Source of the DNA: Favolaschia claudopus
Lineage: Eukaryota; Basidiomycota; Agaricomycetes; Agaricales; Mycenaceae
Direction: 5' to 3'
Length of the DNA: 64,000 nt
Assembly (NCBI GenBank): GCA_037176885.1
Contig: JAWWNJ010000105.1
Coordinates: forward strand, 1 to 64,000
The stretch's first letter is position 1. The number at the start of each line of letters is the position of its first letter. The notes under the pieces were generated by a model, which worked only from the letters and a program-made list of their open reading frames with translations, was not told where the DNA came from and searched no databases. A program made the translations under genes and the position numbers. Below, piece by piece: positions 1-11,043 of the stretch.

Positions 1-557
1 AGATGCAGCGGAAGCCTTGATCCCAGACGACTTCCTCTTTTTGTGACTGGAATCCAGCTCGAGATGAGCGTACAGCCGTTGTTGCCGAACAGGAGGTAGC
101 TGGTAGAAGTCCCCAGCAAATATGACATTTACACCCGCCAAACGCCGAAGCCGGATCTCCCTTTGCAGCACATAATGCCTCACTGATATCGAAAAAGTAA
201 TGCACATCCCACCATCGAAATTTCGTCGATGAATAAATAATCAACACCCCTCCCACATAGTCATCAGATCCCGAAGACCTTTTCCCGATCGGTTATTTCG
301 TCCCCGCGACTTGCCCCATTCCGAGTGCAGCATGTAAAGTCATACCAGTGATATTCCGAGCCGCTACACCCGGTGTAAGAGGACAAACGGAACCTCCTTG
401 ATTCGCCCCGCTCATCAAAAAACGCCTTCATCGCGTCTATCACCCTGGATTTTCCTGTGCCTCCGGGTCCGCCTATATACAGTCTTAACGGCTCGGCCTT
501 GCGATCCAGACTATGACGAGCAACAATATCGAATGCTCTGCGTTGCTCCATATTCAA
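1..557 (-). pseudogene. Helitron Pif1-like helicase domain fragment
   Basis: The frame entering at 557 has a Walker A motif GGPGGTGKS at plus coordinates about 447-473, followed by a short helicase segment. In a different frame further left, the minus strand reads the Walker B motif FIDEISM (about 225-245) and the VIFAGDFYQLPPV motif (about 90-130), both hallmarks of the Pif1/RecD branch of SF1 helicases that unwind DNA 5' to 3'. In Helitrons this domain is the C-terminal half of RepHel. The frame break between Walker A and Walker B and the stop codons mean no intact enzyme can be made from this copy. The gene continues off the left edge. Confidence 0.85.
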
Positions 558-598
558 GGTAAAATCTCCTGCAACTCTCTCGATAAGTGCATCTGTAT

Positions 599-1464
599 CT
601 ACTTTCTCAGGCGATTCAACTTCTTTCGGGACAAACCATTGTGTATCCCAACTCCTTCAAATTCACCTGGAAGAGTGGAATGGACATCATCGCGAAATAC
701 GGATCCATCATGTATCAGGGATCCGGAAACCGTCGCTAACGAAGGTGCAGTTTGAAGCTCGTTTACAACTTTCGGGGCAGAGGCGATTTGTTTCCAGGCA
801 TCTTTACGATCTTCGTAGTTCTTTTCCCATCGTTGCTCCAACGCCGGCTGCTCTTCAGGAACAAATTCATGCCCTACAACCGCCGAATCAGGTGCAGTAC
901 TTATTGATCTTGTTTCCGCGGAAAACATTCCACTGCGAGTCAATGATTGCATTGCTGCATCGATACGCAAACTGCTTGCCCTCGTCTATTAGAAAAACAG
1001 GCATCGACAGAGTCGAGGTGGGCAACAATCGTTGACTCATCATAATCTCCTAAGCAGCCGTCGGCCGAGCGACTCATGATGTCAGCAGGCACACGGTCCC
1101 GATGTTTACGGTTGTTACGATTGGCGAAATGAATATCACGACTATCTTTACATTCATGCAAAAGTTGTAAGTTATCCATAACTTCAAGTGCTTTAGGAGG
1201 ACATTCAAGTAAAAAATGCTGGTAAGCATCGACCCATGTCTGTCCCTCGCGAGCCAAATCGGTGTGGTGTCGCCAAGGCTTGAATAAAATGAGCATCATT
1301 CGAGCATATTTCTGCTCACTATCCTCACGATCCCTTCTAGGAAGCGACGGTCCAATAGGTACGGGAACCTTCCGGGATCGAGGTGACAAAACGCGGAGAA
1401 ATGAGTTGCGTCTTCGAGGTGTTCTTCCTGGAAATATATTCGGGGCCGTTTCTTTCCCGTCCAC
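599..1464 (-). pseudogene. Helitron RepHel linker between Rep and helicase, frameshifted
   Basis: Two overlapping minus-strand frames (1464-940 and 970-599) carry the region that joins the replication-initiation and helicase domains in fungal Helitrons. The first frame includes a stretch with alternating Asn/Arg and the sequence DIMSRSADGCLGDYDES; the second ends just upstream of the helicase start. No catalytic motif is expected here. The segment is assigned mainly by position between the recognised Rep and Pif1 parts and by lack of any competing explanation. The overlap of the two frames indicates an indel near 950-970. Confidence 0.55.
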
Positions 1465-1833
1465 TGCAAGATGGGACCATCACGAGCACTATTCCAAGGA
1501 GTTTCAGCCGAATATTCATCGGAATCAGTCATCACAATAGCTCGAGCTTCACTCGAACTGGAAGTATTATCGCACCTGCTTTTTCTTTACGTGATGATCG
1601 CGGGAGGCCTTCACAATGCGAGTCTTTTCTACTTGTGCAACGAAATCCCCACACATTAACATCCTGCAGAGCAATTCCGCGGCACTGATAATCTTTAGCT
1701 TGATTGGCGGTAGGCGTGAACTTGCCGTCCGATCCTATCTTCAAAGTAATATCGTCGTCGAACGCGACATCAGCATCTTCCAGTGACAGTTTCAAGATCT
1801 TCCGAATCTACTTCTTCAACTTCTTTGTTTCAC

Positions 1834-3168
1834 TCACATTCTCGAGATTCCCTGCAGTCTCATCAGCATCAACTTGCTCGGTCGACCAGGGTCTCCTTCA
1901 CTTGCGTCATCGACCTTATTGGGAACTTTGCTCGGGTAACATTCAGGACTTGGGCGTTCGGAGTTGATGAAGCTTTCCAAAGCAGGCCAGTATAGATTCG
2001 CATATTCATGACTAGTAAAATGGTCCTCGAAACCCATGAGGTAAGACACAACTTGCTGCGCGCTCAACTCTTGCTGAGCAATCAATGCATGCGCGCATTT
2101 TTGTAAAAGCCTTCTTCGCTCGGACAGTAAAATCATCGGCATCAGGATCAAATTCTCCGAGTCTACTCGCAGCTAGCTCTAACGCGCGGTATGCTACATG
2201 GCTTTCAGCTGTGTTTTTGTTATATAGTCCGTGATATAGTGTAACACTGCTTTGGCATCGACGCCGGATGATATAAATTGATATCCATATTACATCGTAA
2301 GCTTTCCAGCATTGTAGCGTTGAACTGGTTCACCATTCCATCCAGACAACGTAGCTCGAAAGTGCCTGTCTCAGAATTAAATACACTTATTGGACGAATA
2401 TTTTCCTCATCAAGAGCAAAGCGACACTCTTTTTCATTTCCAGGGCCTTTCCAGTATTTGTAACAGGTACGTTGATGCTTGTGTACTTGACATGCAGTAG
2501 CTAACTCACGGAAATCCTTTGCTCGAGTGTCATCTAGGTCAGCTTCGAGAACCGAAGAGACTGGGGGTCCACGAGTAGCCGATGGATGATAACGCGACAA
2601 TGGAACTTCGAGCTCAGGTCTCACCTCAGGAGGTAAGGAAGTAGATATTGTATCTTCCAAAAAGGCAATCAGTCTCTGTTGGAATTCCTGATTTCCCCCG
2701 TTTTCTAGCGCTCTCTGTTTAATCTCGTTAGGATTCAAACCTCCTTCAACCCACACAAGCATATGGCAATGTAATGTGCCTCGTCCTTGAGCTTCCACGC
2801 ATCCGTAATAAGCGCTAACTACCCCAAGAATACCCCCATCAACGTCAGTGTGACTTGGATCGTATTCAAGAGCCGCAAGAAAGGCCTTTATATATATGTT
2901 AAAAACTGTGCTGCCACTGCGGGATTTTTCGCGATCACAATAGACTGGTTAGGACGATTACGCATGTCCTCAGCAGTTAGATTGTCGATGTCAATCTCCT
3001 CCCCGCGAGAAAGCGAACGAGAGGATTGTGTATATCTGCGGGATTTATGGTGATATAAAAGCTCGGCAGCCCTTTCTCGAGCATTAACCCGCGTATTTCA
3101 TTACGCATAACCAGTTTAGATTGAGGCGAACCGTATACATTAGCATTGATGAGATTAACCTCTTTCAT
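1834..3168 (-). pseudogene. Helitron-like replication initiator (Rep, HUH endonuclease) domain, frameshifted
   Basis: The frame 3168-2977 begins a Helitron_like_N domain (GLPSFYITINPADIHNP). The frame 2798-2220 holds GRGTLHCHMLVW, whose His-Cys-His (codons at plus 2760-2771) is the HUH metal-binding motif of rolling-circle nucleases. The two catalytic tyrosines appear as YITDYITK at 2215-2238, but in a frame shifted from the HUH part. A one-base loss near 2279-2284 explains the shift. After this the frame 2151-1834 carries the downstream helical region. The enzyme nicks DNA and forms a 5'-phosphotyrosine in active elements; here the HUH and Tyr motifs are separated by the frameshift, so this copy is inactive. 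Confidence 0.85.
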
Positions 3169-3505
3169 CAGGGCAAGAACTTTACGTTCATCATCAGAAT
3201 TTACAGTAGTCAGATTGCCTTGACTAACCCTCTCTGCAACCGCATGTATGGCAATGGGAGAGACAGTGGCAAATCGCGCGGCGACATTGTCAAAGTTTTT
3301 GCGTTTGACCTTGAAACTGCGTACGTTGAAGAAGCCGTCTACGCTGAAGCATATTGAAAACCGTGAACAGGAAAGAATAATGCTCTTGAAAGCGTCTATC
3401 CGCCAAACTAAAAAAAGTGCTTGATATGTGCCTCAAACCCAAACGCAGTTCGCCTTTTCGGATCCTGTGGACCCCCGATGCCGTAGGGAAACAAGGTTGG
3501 ATAAA

Positions 3506-4120
3506 TCAAGGGAAGCAAATCGGGATTATTAAACTCGTTAACAGGATTGGGGTCGTGAGGAACTCCCAGGTAATTCGATCAGGTTTCTGTAGATGCTCAG
3601 CAGCAGCTTTGCGAAGTATCCGAGAAGGTTCGTGTCCCGTTACATCAGTCACACACAACGCTCTGAAATGCACAGGATCAGGATTCGCGGGACGCACCAT
3701 CTCAGTCAATCGATCCAAAGCTACACTAGGATTCGAGTCAGATTCAACATTCACATGGCAATTGTTCTCCCTCTCAGTAGAAGTATCAGCAAAAGGAGTA
3801 TAAGAAGAAGTTGTAGAGTCTATGCCGTCGGAGGGGACGACATGTTCAACGTGAAACGGTATATCAATAAGTTCACCCTGTCCGTCGAATACAGAATGGT
3901 TTATTTCGACATTTTTGTACAGCGAATTGTGAGTCACGAGCCATTCCAGTGCATTCATGACCTTTTCCTTGCGTACAATCAAAGGCTTAGCATGTTCTCG
4001 CAGCCATTCCACAGACGGAGGCTTAGCTCCGATAAACAAAACGCAAATTGGGGGTGGTAATTTCCTCGATGGAAGGCGGAAGGCTGGAACGATCACAGGA
4101 AGGGGCCGCTGAGGATACAC
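3506..4120 (-). pseudogene. DUF6570-type domain of the Helitron
   Basis: The 204-residue frame contains the pattern VIVPAFRLPSRKLPP, ICVLFIGAKPPSVEWLREHAKP and LEWLVTHNSLYKNVEI, typical of the conserved domain (DUF6570) that precedes the Helitron-like N domain in fungal Helitrons. Its biochemical role is unknown. The 5' neighbour frame 4308-4093 overlaps it by 28 bases in another frame, which implies an indel at about 4100-4120. The 3' part includes a segment rich in Asp/Ser that probably corresponds to a linker before Rep. Assignment is by family memory, not by alignment. Confidence 0.7.
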
Positions 4121-5768
4121 GATAATGTGCCTTTGAATCCACGCTGCACGTTAGGGAGTCCTCGATCGTCATTTTCTTGCATTTGAATAATCCAACATTT
4201 TGCTCGACAACGAGCTATCATGGCTTCCTCCACTACAGTCAGATCCTTCAACTCGTCTGGAACGGTTCCCAAATAGTTTTTATTGGCCATAGAACGTCGC
4301 GGGACCAATCCCTCTTACAAGCTCGGATCGGCAATCACGGCAAAGCATGAGCTGTGCGGCGCCGGTTTCTTCCGGCGAAACTGATACCTTCGGGATCTAC
4401 AAGCAATGTCGAATATGCACCGGATGAAATAGGCATAGACGGAGGGATAACGTCGGAATCTAACCATGTGTTGAGTGGAATTTCGCTTTCTACATCTGAA
4501 GCGGAATCGATTTCCATGTCGTCTCCAGTTGGGTTCTCGGACATCTCGGACATCAACGGATCAGAGGAAATGTCCGGCTCACCGAGGGACATTGTTATAT
4601 CTTCCAGATTGTCATCGGCCAAATCTTCACAGACCATGTCCGGTCGTCTCAGCAGATCAAAGTCAATCGCATCAAAATCAATGAAGGTTTTTTTATCCAC
4701 CCCGCAACGCTCAACACAGCTGCCACACACAAACGTTTCCAAGCTAGCCTTAGATATATATGCCGAAAATATGTCCTTAAACCTCTGTTTCTTTTCCCGC
4801 GAAGCAATTCTCGGCCACTCGGCTTTCAACCTCTCTGTAGCTTGTGCTTCTGACCTCGGAACGCACGTCAGACTCTTGCTGTCGGACTTTACGATCTGCT
4901 ACGGAGCGATCAGATGAGATTCCCTTACCCTTATTCAATTTCTGAATATACTTACGAAGGGTAGTGCGCAGACTAGCAATTCCTTGAGTCTGGCTCCATT
5001 CAACACCATGTATAGTGAGTATACGTCTACACAATTTTTTTGTCAGTCGAGGTAGAAGATAAGTTAGTAGACGAACCTGCATGGCATTTTGAGCTTCTTC
5101 TACAGTGGATTGCGCAGGTTGTTCCATCGGAAAAAGCTGGTCGAAGACGGAGGCGCAAGCAATGGAATGATTAGGGTGTGATTGAATCGCACAAGCACCG
5201 GAGGACATGTGGTCTACCAAGGTACGTCGCAAACCATCTGGACTGGCATTATGGAAAGACAATCGATGCAAGCTGGCGAACGAAACAAGCATAGGAAGGG
5301 TCATGTACTCAACGTCATGAAAAAATACTTGAGTGGGATGCTGAGCGGAGAAATGAGTAACCAGATCTTGCCTCTTACACGATATAAAGGATCTCACTTC
5401 GTTTAAAATTTCGACCGGATCAGCATTCACACATCGCAAGGAATCAAACCCAACGGCAGAGGCACACAGACTCAGGACGGCGGTATCGTAGGATAAGAAA
5501 GCAGGGAACTCATAGCAGAATAGGCCTGCTCAGAAGACGTGCCAAAATCCCGAGATATGGCGGAACAGCCAATATGGCACGACATTGCGCTTCCGGTACA
5601 CATACCAAGCATAAGGTGATTCAAAATGGCTAGCTGATATTGCTCGACAGTTTGGAATAAAGCGCAATCTATGCCATGACATTCCAACAAACGCCGAAGA
5701 AACTCTTTGCCCACATTCAAGAAAACACTATGCGATAGGTCCGAAGCTGATAAAATAGCTTGCAACAA
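4093..5768 (-). pseudogene. N-terminal part of the Helitron protein, frameshifted
   Basis: Frames 5768-5472, 5439-4777, 4829-4335 and 4308-4093 together give the N-terminal region usual in fungal Helitrons: repeated short helical motifs of the form LRRTLVDHM and LRTTLRKYIQK, then KAEWPRIASREKKQRFKDIF and a Cys pair CGSC near 4720-4740. The Cys-containing segment may bind zinc. The four pieces lie in different frames with overlaps of up to 53 bases, so several indels separate them. There is a Ser/Asp-rich acidic stretch at about 4400-4650. No promoter was recognised upstream; the minisatellite begins 29 bases beyond. Confidence 0.6.
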
Positions 5769-5796
5769 ATCAAATCTTCGAGAAGGAATTCAGAAG

Positions 5797-6080
5797 TGCC
5801 AGCACCACCGGCACTGGACGAAGTAGCAGCGCCAACGGCACGCTCATCAGCACCACCGGCACTGGAATAAACAGCAGCGCCAACGGCACGCTCTTCAGCA
5901 CCACGGCACTGGAATAAACAGCAAGCGCCAACGGCACGCTCTTCAGCACCACCGGCACTGGAATAAACAGCAGCACCACGGCACGCTCTTCAGCACCATC
6001 GGCACTGGAATAAACAGCAGCGCCAACGGCACGCTCTTCAGCACCACCGGCACTGGAATAAACAGCACCACCGGCACTGT
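5797..6080. repeat. 48-bp minisatellite, about 5-6 copies
   Basis: A 48-base unit made of CAGCACCACCGGCACTGG, AATAAACAG and CAGCGCCAACGGCACGCTCTT recurs about 5.5 times with point changes and single-base indels. Because 48 is divisible by three, each frame yields a 16-residue repeat; on the plus strand one frame reads STTGTGINSSANGTLF, which is Ser/Thr/Gly-rich. Single-base losses and gains (for example near 5911-5925 and 5972-5984) break every frame, so a repeat protein is unlikely to be made at present. The array sits just upstream of the Helitron N-terminal part and may lie inside or beside the element. Confidence 0.9.
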
Positions 6081-6179
6081 TACCGACGGACGAAAGCGTT
6101 CGAGCGCTTTCCGTGGACGAATCCAGAGACGCGCTCGACGTAGACCGCCACTATATTCGATGAGCAAGACGAACTGATA

Positions 6180-6581
6180 TCAACGAAAGGACTTACATGT
6201 CGGTAAAAAAAATCTGACAGGATCGAATCGAGAAGGCAGAATCCATCCGGACCCGAGTAGCAATTCTCGCATCGAAGCGTTCCAGTCAAGCCCCAGTGAA
6301 AGATCAAATATCGACGTTCCAACGACAGGACGGACTACCACAGTAAAAAATCCATGTTCCGCCGTATACAAAGTGATAGGGACCCAGGCGGGGGACGCTG
6401 CATTAAATAGTTGACGCAGAAACCGAGCGGAGATAGTAGTAGTAGGTGCAGAGACGCAAGTCAGGGAAAGAGGAGAGCGCCCGTTGACTGTGATGGACAT
6501 GGGAAGTATGAAACAAAGACTGTCCGAAAACCTTTTATAAGACTCCCATAGTATGACTCCTACCAAGTCCTTGCGAATCAA
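6180..6581 (-). CDS. Uncharacterised open frame next to the Helitron
   Basis: A 133-residue minus-strand frame whose central part (VPITLYTAEHGFFTVV, then FDLSLGLDWN) has the look of a beta-rich domain, with the D-x-x-L-G-x-D-W pattern seen in uncharacterised open frames near mobile elements of mushroom genomes. It could be the extreme N-terminus of the Helitron protein or a separate decayed gene. No start context or intron supports it, and the adjoining frame 6322-6080 overlaps it. Function is unknown. Confidence 0.3.
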   Translation of the reverse strand: MIRKDLVGVILWESYKRFSDSLCFILPMSITVNGRSPLSLTCVSAPTTTISARFLRQLFNAASPAWVPITLYTAEHGFFTVVVRPVVGTSIFDLSLGLDWNASMRELLLGSGWILPSRFDPVRFFLPTCKSFR

Positions 6582-7010
6582 ATGCAGATATGAAACGCTG
6601 CGGCAATCCAGTGCAAGTGGAGCGCGGGACAGACAGCACTTGACTCACAGAAACGCGGCACCCATGAGTCAAGAAACCTTTTTCGTTGAGACACGTGATC
6701 GCGTTTCAAGGGGACGTGGGAAAGGAAGCGCGGGTAATTTTTTTTTCTGACATGGACGGCCCGGCGGACCGTTCGCATCAGATGGGCTCGCATTTCACTG
6801 ATTGGGCGCACCCCAAAACCCACTATGGATAGTGGAATTACGGAGCCATCCACGAGTCAGATTAACGAAACGAAGATTTATTGATCATCTACGGATCGGA
6901 GCAACACTCGTGCTTGAGAAATTAGTAACAATTGCGCTATTCATATGCGTCAGACAAGCCAGAGTCAGATGGATGATGCTCAACGATTATATGTTTTATG
7001 CGTACGGAAA
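6582..7010. other. Intergenic, nothing recognised
   Basis: No domain, repeat or RNA gene was recognised. Open frames here are short and overlap on both strands. Confidence 0.5.
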
Positions 7011-8481
7011 TCACACAAATCTGTTCTCCCATAACAATGTGAATTGTTGTGAGATTCTCCACAGGCGTTGCCGATTCCTCATTGAGTCAGAATTCTGCAA
7101 GCATTCTCGCAAGAACGAGGAGAATGGAAAATCCCTTGAGCTAAGAATGGAGTCTAGTGCGCGATCTCTGAAGGCCGCCAATGAAGTTGAGCGGCACCAC
7201 TTTATCGCGGCAGAGTTAGCACGCTTGACTTCGCCCTTCACCTCGGCAACGGGCAGCACCCAACGAAAATTGCGCGGTGTACATGATGCCAGAGCACCTC
7301 ATCGAGAAGAAGTGAGATGAGAGCTCTGAAGCTGTGTGACAGCAGTTGCAGGGAAAACAGATCATGCAGGGGCAATAGCAGGAGAATTTGTAGAAGTAGT
7401 TCTCGAGGCAATGTTTCGAAGATGGTTTCAGAGCGTGACTGGAGCGGAAACAGCAGTAGAATCGAGACGTGCGGGTGGTGGGGGCCATCTAATAATTCAC
7501 CATGAATGAAACACGTTACTCAGATATGGAATTACTTACACATCAGGCCGCGTAACCATCCAAACACCGAAGTCAGCAGCAAAGCAGGCCAGAGGTCGCA
7601 TCCTTGTTTTCCAGCAGCGATTGTGTCGGCAACGCCTTTGAACCAACGCGCATGGTGCGGAAGAGCTCTTCCTCGCCGTCTTCTTCAGTATCTTGATCAC
7701 ATCCGTACGATATGCACGGTAAGAGATTAGAGACCGTGCGGCGATGTACTGGACAGAAGTGAATATGTATTGAGAACCTGCAACCCAAAATTAAACAGGA
7801 CGGCACATACAGCAGTTATCGTGATCGGAATCAACGAGCAAGAAGAGTTTTTCGCAAAAGCAGTATCGTCGAGGTCGGAAATCGAGGGAGACGAGAAACG
7901 AAGCCAGGTTTTGAAATACAGGTAGGGCCGTTCCCAGCAGAAGAACGATGCGCTCTTTCCCCCGTACCGAGTGGGCTCCTGAAATTCGTACCTCCCCATC
8001 ATCACATTGTACAACGAGAATCTCCATTTTCTGTAGTCGTACGAGTAGCGCTCCACGCGCCTGACTTGAATTTTTGGCGATGAACCTTGCGGCCCAATTA
8101 CCAAGCCGGTGTAACAGAAGTCGTCCTCTTGCCAATCATAGGTATTTCTCCCTGTGAAGTCCAGTAGCCAGCGCTGGTCGTCAGATAACAATCGTAGTGT
8201 GTCTTGTAAAAGGATTTGAATGTCGCAAATGAGAGCTTCCCCTCTAGAGTTGGGGCTACTTCTTCAGCCAATTGCAGCGCTAGCTCTGCTATGTCGTCTG
8301 ATTCATCGTAGGTCAAGGAGGTTGGACCACCTCCATAAGGACTGAGTGCAGATAGGACGCAGAAGTACATGGTGGAACGAGAAGAAGCCTGAAGGAGGCA
8401 AGTGCCGGCATGATGAATTTGATATCGATCCATGATCCCATCAGCCATTTGTGCGGCATCGGCGCCGCATCGCGAGTTCAA
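7011..8481 (-). pseudogene. Gene A: unknown-family protein, frameshifted paralogue of split gene B
   Basis: The minus strand from 8481 encodes a protein colinear with gene B (32024-30944 plus 9169-8752). Shared stretches include LTYDESDDIAELALQLAEE (B: FTYDDPEDIAELAQELAKE), LLDFTGRNTYDWQEDDF, YSYDYRKW, FFCWERPYLYF, NLLPCISYG and WVLPVAEVKGEVKRANS. Introns sit at matching places, after the DNC and RPD codons. Relative to gene B there are at least four single-base indels: near 8215, near 7635 and 7580, and near 7270, so gene A is a pseudogene. The GEVK stretch contains a Glu-x-Lys, as in PD-(D/E)XK nucleases, but this is too short to assign a fold. No known domain was recognised; the family appears to be lineage-restricted. 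Confidence 0.7.
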
Positions 8482-8751
8482 ATATTAATTCACTCGTTTT
8501 GTGTTCCGCTTCTGTGTCTTCTAGGGGCGCTCAATTCTCAGCTCGTTAGCTCGTCTCGTCCCAGAAATTATTTAATTGCATGATGAGTTGATGAAATTCT
8601 GATCCCACTCCGCGTTTCTCTCCACTTTCCATCAATGATCACTTTGCAGGTAAAGGTTGCTGCAAGGTCAAGACAACTGTTGCCAAAAGCCTTCCACGAT
8701 TTGTCCTAGGAGACGCACCAAGAGTCAAAGATACTTCCGCTCCACAGAGAT
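8482..8751. other. Spacer between gene A and the 3' part of gene B
   Basis: About 270 bases between the start of gene A and the stop codon of gene B. Nothing recognised beyond a possible upstream region of gene A. Confidence 0.5.
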
Positions 8752-9169
8752 CTAATTTGCTGCGCGACTTTCCATAAACGTTCTCGATTTCTCATTGAGG
8801 GTGAATTCTGCAGACATTCCTTCAGAAAGGAAGAGAATGGGGAAATCCTTTGAGCCGAAATTGGAATAAAGCGCTCGATCATCTAGGAAGTTAGATGAGA
8901 TTGAAGCACACCACTGCGTCGCAACGGAGTTGGCGCGTTCCAATTCTCCCTTGACTTCGGCAACGGGCAACACCCAACGAAAACTGCCGCAATGCACATG
9001 ATGCCAAAGTGTTTCGTCAATGAGAGGAGAGATGAGGGTTCTAACGCTCCACGACAGCAGCACAACGAGAAAGAGATCGTGCAGAGACAACAATGGTAGA
9101 ATCTGGGCCAGAACCCTCCCGAGGTAGTCTATGGAAAAGAGTCACGGATTGTGAGTTGAGCGATAACGG
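8752..9169 (-). pseudogene. Gene B, 3' part, separated from its 5' part by the retrotransposon
   Basis: The minus strand reads LLSLHDLFLVVLLSW, then TLWHHVHCGSFRWVLPVAEVKGELERANSVA, and stops at 8752. This matches the C-terminal part of gene A (TLWHHVH region at about 7280 and LPVAEVKGEVKRANS). The rest of gene B lies at 30944-32024 on the far side of the retrotransposon. The flanking target duplication (ACGG at 9166-9169 and 30944-30947) shows that these two segments were contiguous before insertion. Joined on the minus strand, the last exon runs across the insertion point. One further indel between 9090 and 9160 is suspected, because the frame entering from the 5' part meets a stop near 9040. 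Confidence 0.75.
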
Positions 9170-10966
9170 TGTAACGACTGGCCATTTTTGCGCGTTATAT
9201 CTGGCTATTTTAAGTCAAGTGCGGCCCTAAACAACCCAACTACCCGCCACGACTATAGTCTTACTCGACTATCAATAGGAAGTCAGTACCTCTGTTGGTG
9301 ACACTAAGGAGGGTCAAAGTGAGCTCCGAGCTGTTGACCGTAAAACCCATCACAGGAGAAAGGCATTATATTAATAGCCTACTGCAGTACTATGGATCTG
9401 TTCCATAACAGAACCCTCAGAAGAGTGACGAAGAGTCAAGTACTTGTGTACTACGGACTTAGACGAAGGTCTACAAGGATGTAGGAGGCGCCGCGGAGGC
9501 TATCAGAGTCAACATCAGTCAAAGGACAGATGCCGCGGGCTGCCGACTATAAATAGACGGCTGGAACAGCGGAAAGGGATCTCATACAGGAGATGCCGGT
9601 GCTGGGATCAGAAGGCAGAATTATGGCAAGACATGAGGTCTTTGACAGGAGTAATGATGGTGTGATGCTGAAGCCGAACAAGTGCGGCAACTTCATTAGA
9701 AATCTATTTCTATATTGGAGTCAGCGCGGATGACTTGGTGGCTTGATAAATTGGACAACAGACGAGCCTGTGATATTGCGAGTGAATTGGAATGTCCCAA
9801 GAATAGTCTTAGGAGTTATTAGAGGCGTTGATGGCACCACCGGAAGGGTTGCCGCCAGTGACGGATTGACGGGATCACCAATGATGGCGTTCCGCGGGCT
9901 TCCGCAATTCAGTGATTCAACCGTGGGAGTCATAATTGCTGACTTTCTACCGTTGGATCGACAAGCCAAGAGGCTGCCGAAGGTCCTCCGGGACCCCCAA
10001 ATACCAATATACCATCTCTCTACTCAATTGGATCGACATTGCTTACTCTGTACTATTTATGTGATGTATTTCTTGGCATTAGTATAAAAGGACCTGTATT
10101 TCTCGTTGAGCTGGAGGACATCGCGCTCAGTCTACTGGACAGCGTTGGTGAACTCAGGCAGCAACGTAGAGGCATATATAAAGATATTGTCTACTCGTTT
10201 GTCTTAATAGAAATTGTGTTGAAGTTCAGTTCGAGTGTGAATCTAAGCATCGTTTCGAGAGTGTTCACCCGCGGAGGCTTTGCATTCGAGTAGCTTTGTC
10301 GTGGCCTTAGTGTGCAAGGAACTGCCTGCCTCTACTGCCCGCGGACTGTCTATTTCGTTGTAAGGATACGTGTGCTCGAGAGTGAACTAGTATCTCCCTG
10401 AGTCTGAGGAAGAGTGGAACTGTCCATCTGCTGAAGCATTGCGTTGGGACTGCTGGCGCATAACCGGAAGAGATCTGATTAGTCCTCGTCTGAAAGGCTT
10501 GTGCTATATAAAGGAGTGTCAAAGGTCCCTGGAATTTGGAGGTTCAGGTCTATAGCGTAACTGGCGCTATAAGAATTGTGCATTCTGTCGCGGAAACTGT
10601 CTGTGGCCATTGTTTCAATCTCGCCCTGATATTCAACTTCGTTGGGTATCTTGTATCCTACTGTTTATAGTTCCTATTTTTAGGAAAGGTCCGCGGACGG
10701 AATCACTTCCATCTACGGTGTGTGAGAGCGTGTTTTGTGCAAGGTTCTTACTTGCAAGTCGACTTATATCCTCGTCACTGTGACATCTGGATTTCGGATC
10801 GAACCCCACGAACTCTTCGAGAGACATTTGAGTGTATCTTGTGGAGATATTTGTGTTGTAGTGTTGTGTGTGTTGGTTGATTGTGTTATATATATATTTT
10901 GGTGGTAGATTCTCTGCTGCGCTATATTTAGCACTTCAGTTGATATATTCAAGTGTCAGCGTTACA
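9170..10966 (+). repeat. 5' long terminal repeat, 1797 bp
   Basis: It starts TGTAACGACTGG and ends CAGCGTTACA; the six terminal bases form an inverted repeat (TGTAAC/GTTACA). All bases compared match the right-hand copy at a constant offset of 19,977. Long for a fungal LTR. It contains six CCGCGG motifs (9491, 9533, 9892, 10269, 10339, 10691) and several TATA-like boxes. The small open frames inside are not likely to be genes because the same sequence must serve promoter and terminator roles. Confidence 0.97.
9533..9555 (+). promoter_or_regulatory. Candidate LTR promoter: CCGCGG next to a TATA box
   Basis: CCGCGG at 9533-9538 is followed nine bases later by TATAAATA at 9548-9555, giving a compact activator-site plus TATA arrangement in the presumed U3 part of the LTR. 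Two other TATA-like boxes (TATAAAAG at 10083-10090 and TATATAAAG at 10505-10513) also precede the gag region, so the actual start site is not settled. The copy in the right LTR is at 29510-29532. Confidence 0.4.
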
Positions 10967-10968
10967 TC

Positions 10969-10985
10969 TGGAGCCCACCGCGAGG
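10969..10985 (+). promoter_or_regulatory. Candidate tRNA primer binding site
   Basis: TGGAGCCCACCGCGAGG begins two bases after the left LTR. The leading TGG can pair with the CCA end of a tRNA, and the position is right for minus-strand priming. The tRNA identity was not determined. Confidence 0.6.
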
Positions 10986-11043
10986 GGTTCGGTGGTAATT
11001 TGTTGATAAAACAAAACGCGTTGCTGTAGTTGGGAGAGTCTAG

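Larger units (their letters stand above)
1..5768 (-). mobile_element. Degenerate Helitron coding region (rolling-circle DNA transposon), truncated by the window edge
   Basis: Successive minus-strand reading frames from 5768 down to 1 give, in order, an N-terminal region, DUF6570, a Helitron-like replication-initiation domain with HUH and two-tyrosine motifs, a linker and a Pif1-type helicase with Walker A and B. This is the domain order of fungal Helitron RepHel proteins. The reading frame changes many times (for example near 5450, 4800, 4310, 3170, 2280, 1830, 950 and 560), more often than introns would explain, so the copy is dead. The helicase C-terminus lies beyond position 1. Helitron ends (5' TC, 3' hairpin with CTRR) were not identified. 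Domain recognition is by eye. Confidence 0.85.

Noticed and set aside
5770..6167. Repeat membrane protein encoded by the minisatellite (minus-strand frames rich in Val/Pro/Leu)
   Set aside because: These frames are a by-product of the 48-bp repeat and are broken by single-base indels.
9444..10522. Small open frames repeated in both LTRs
   Set aside because: Their presence in both places follows from LTR duplication; sequences show no domain and overlap on both strands.
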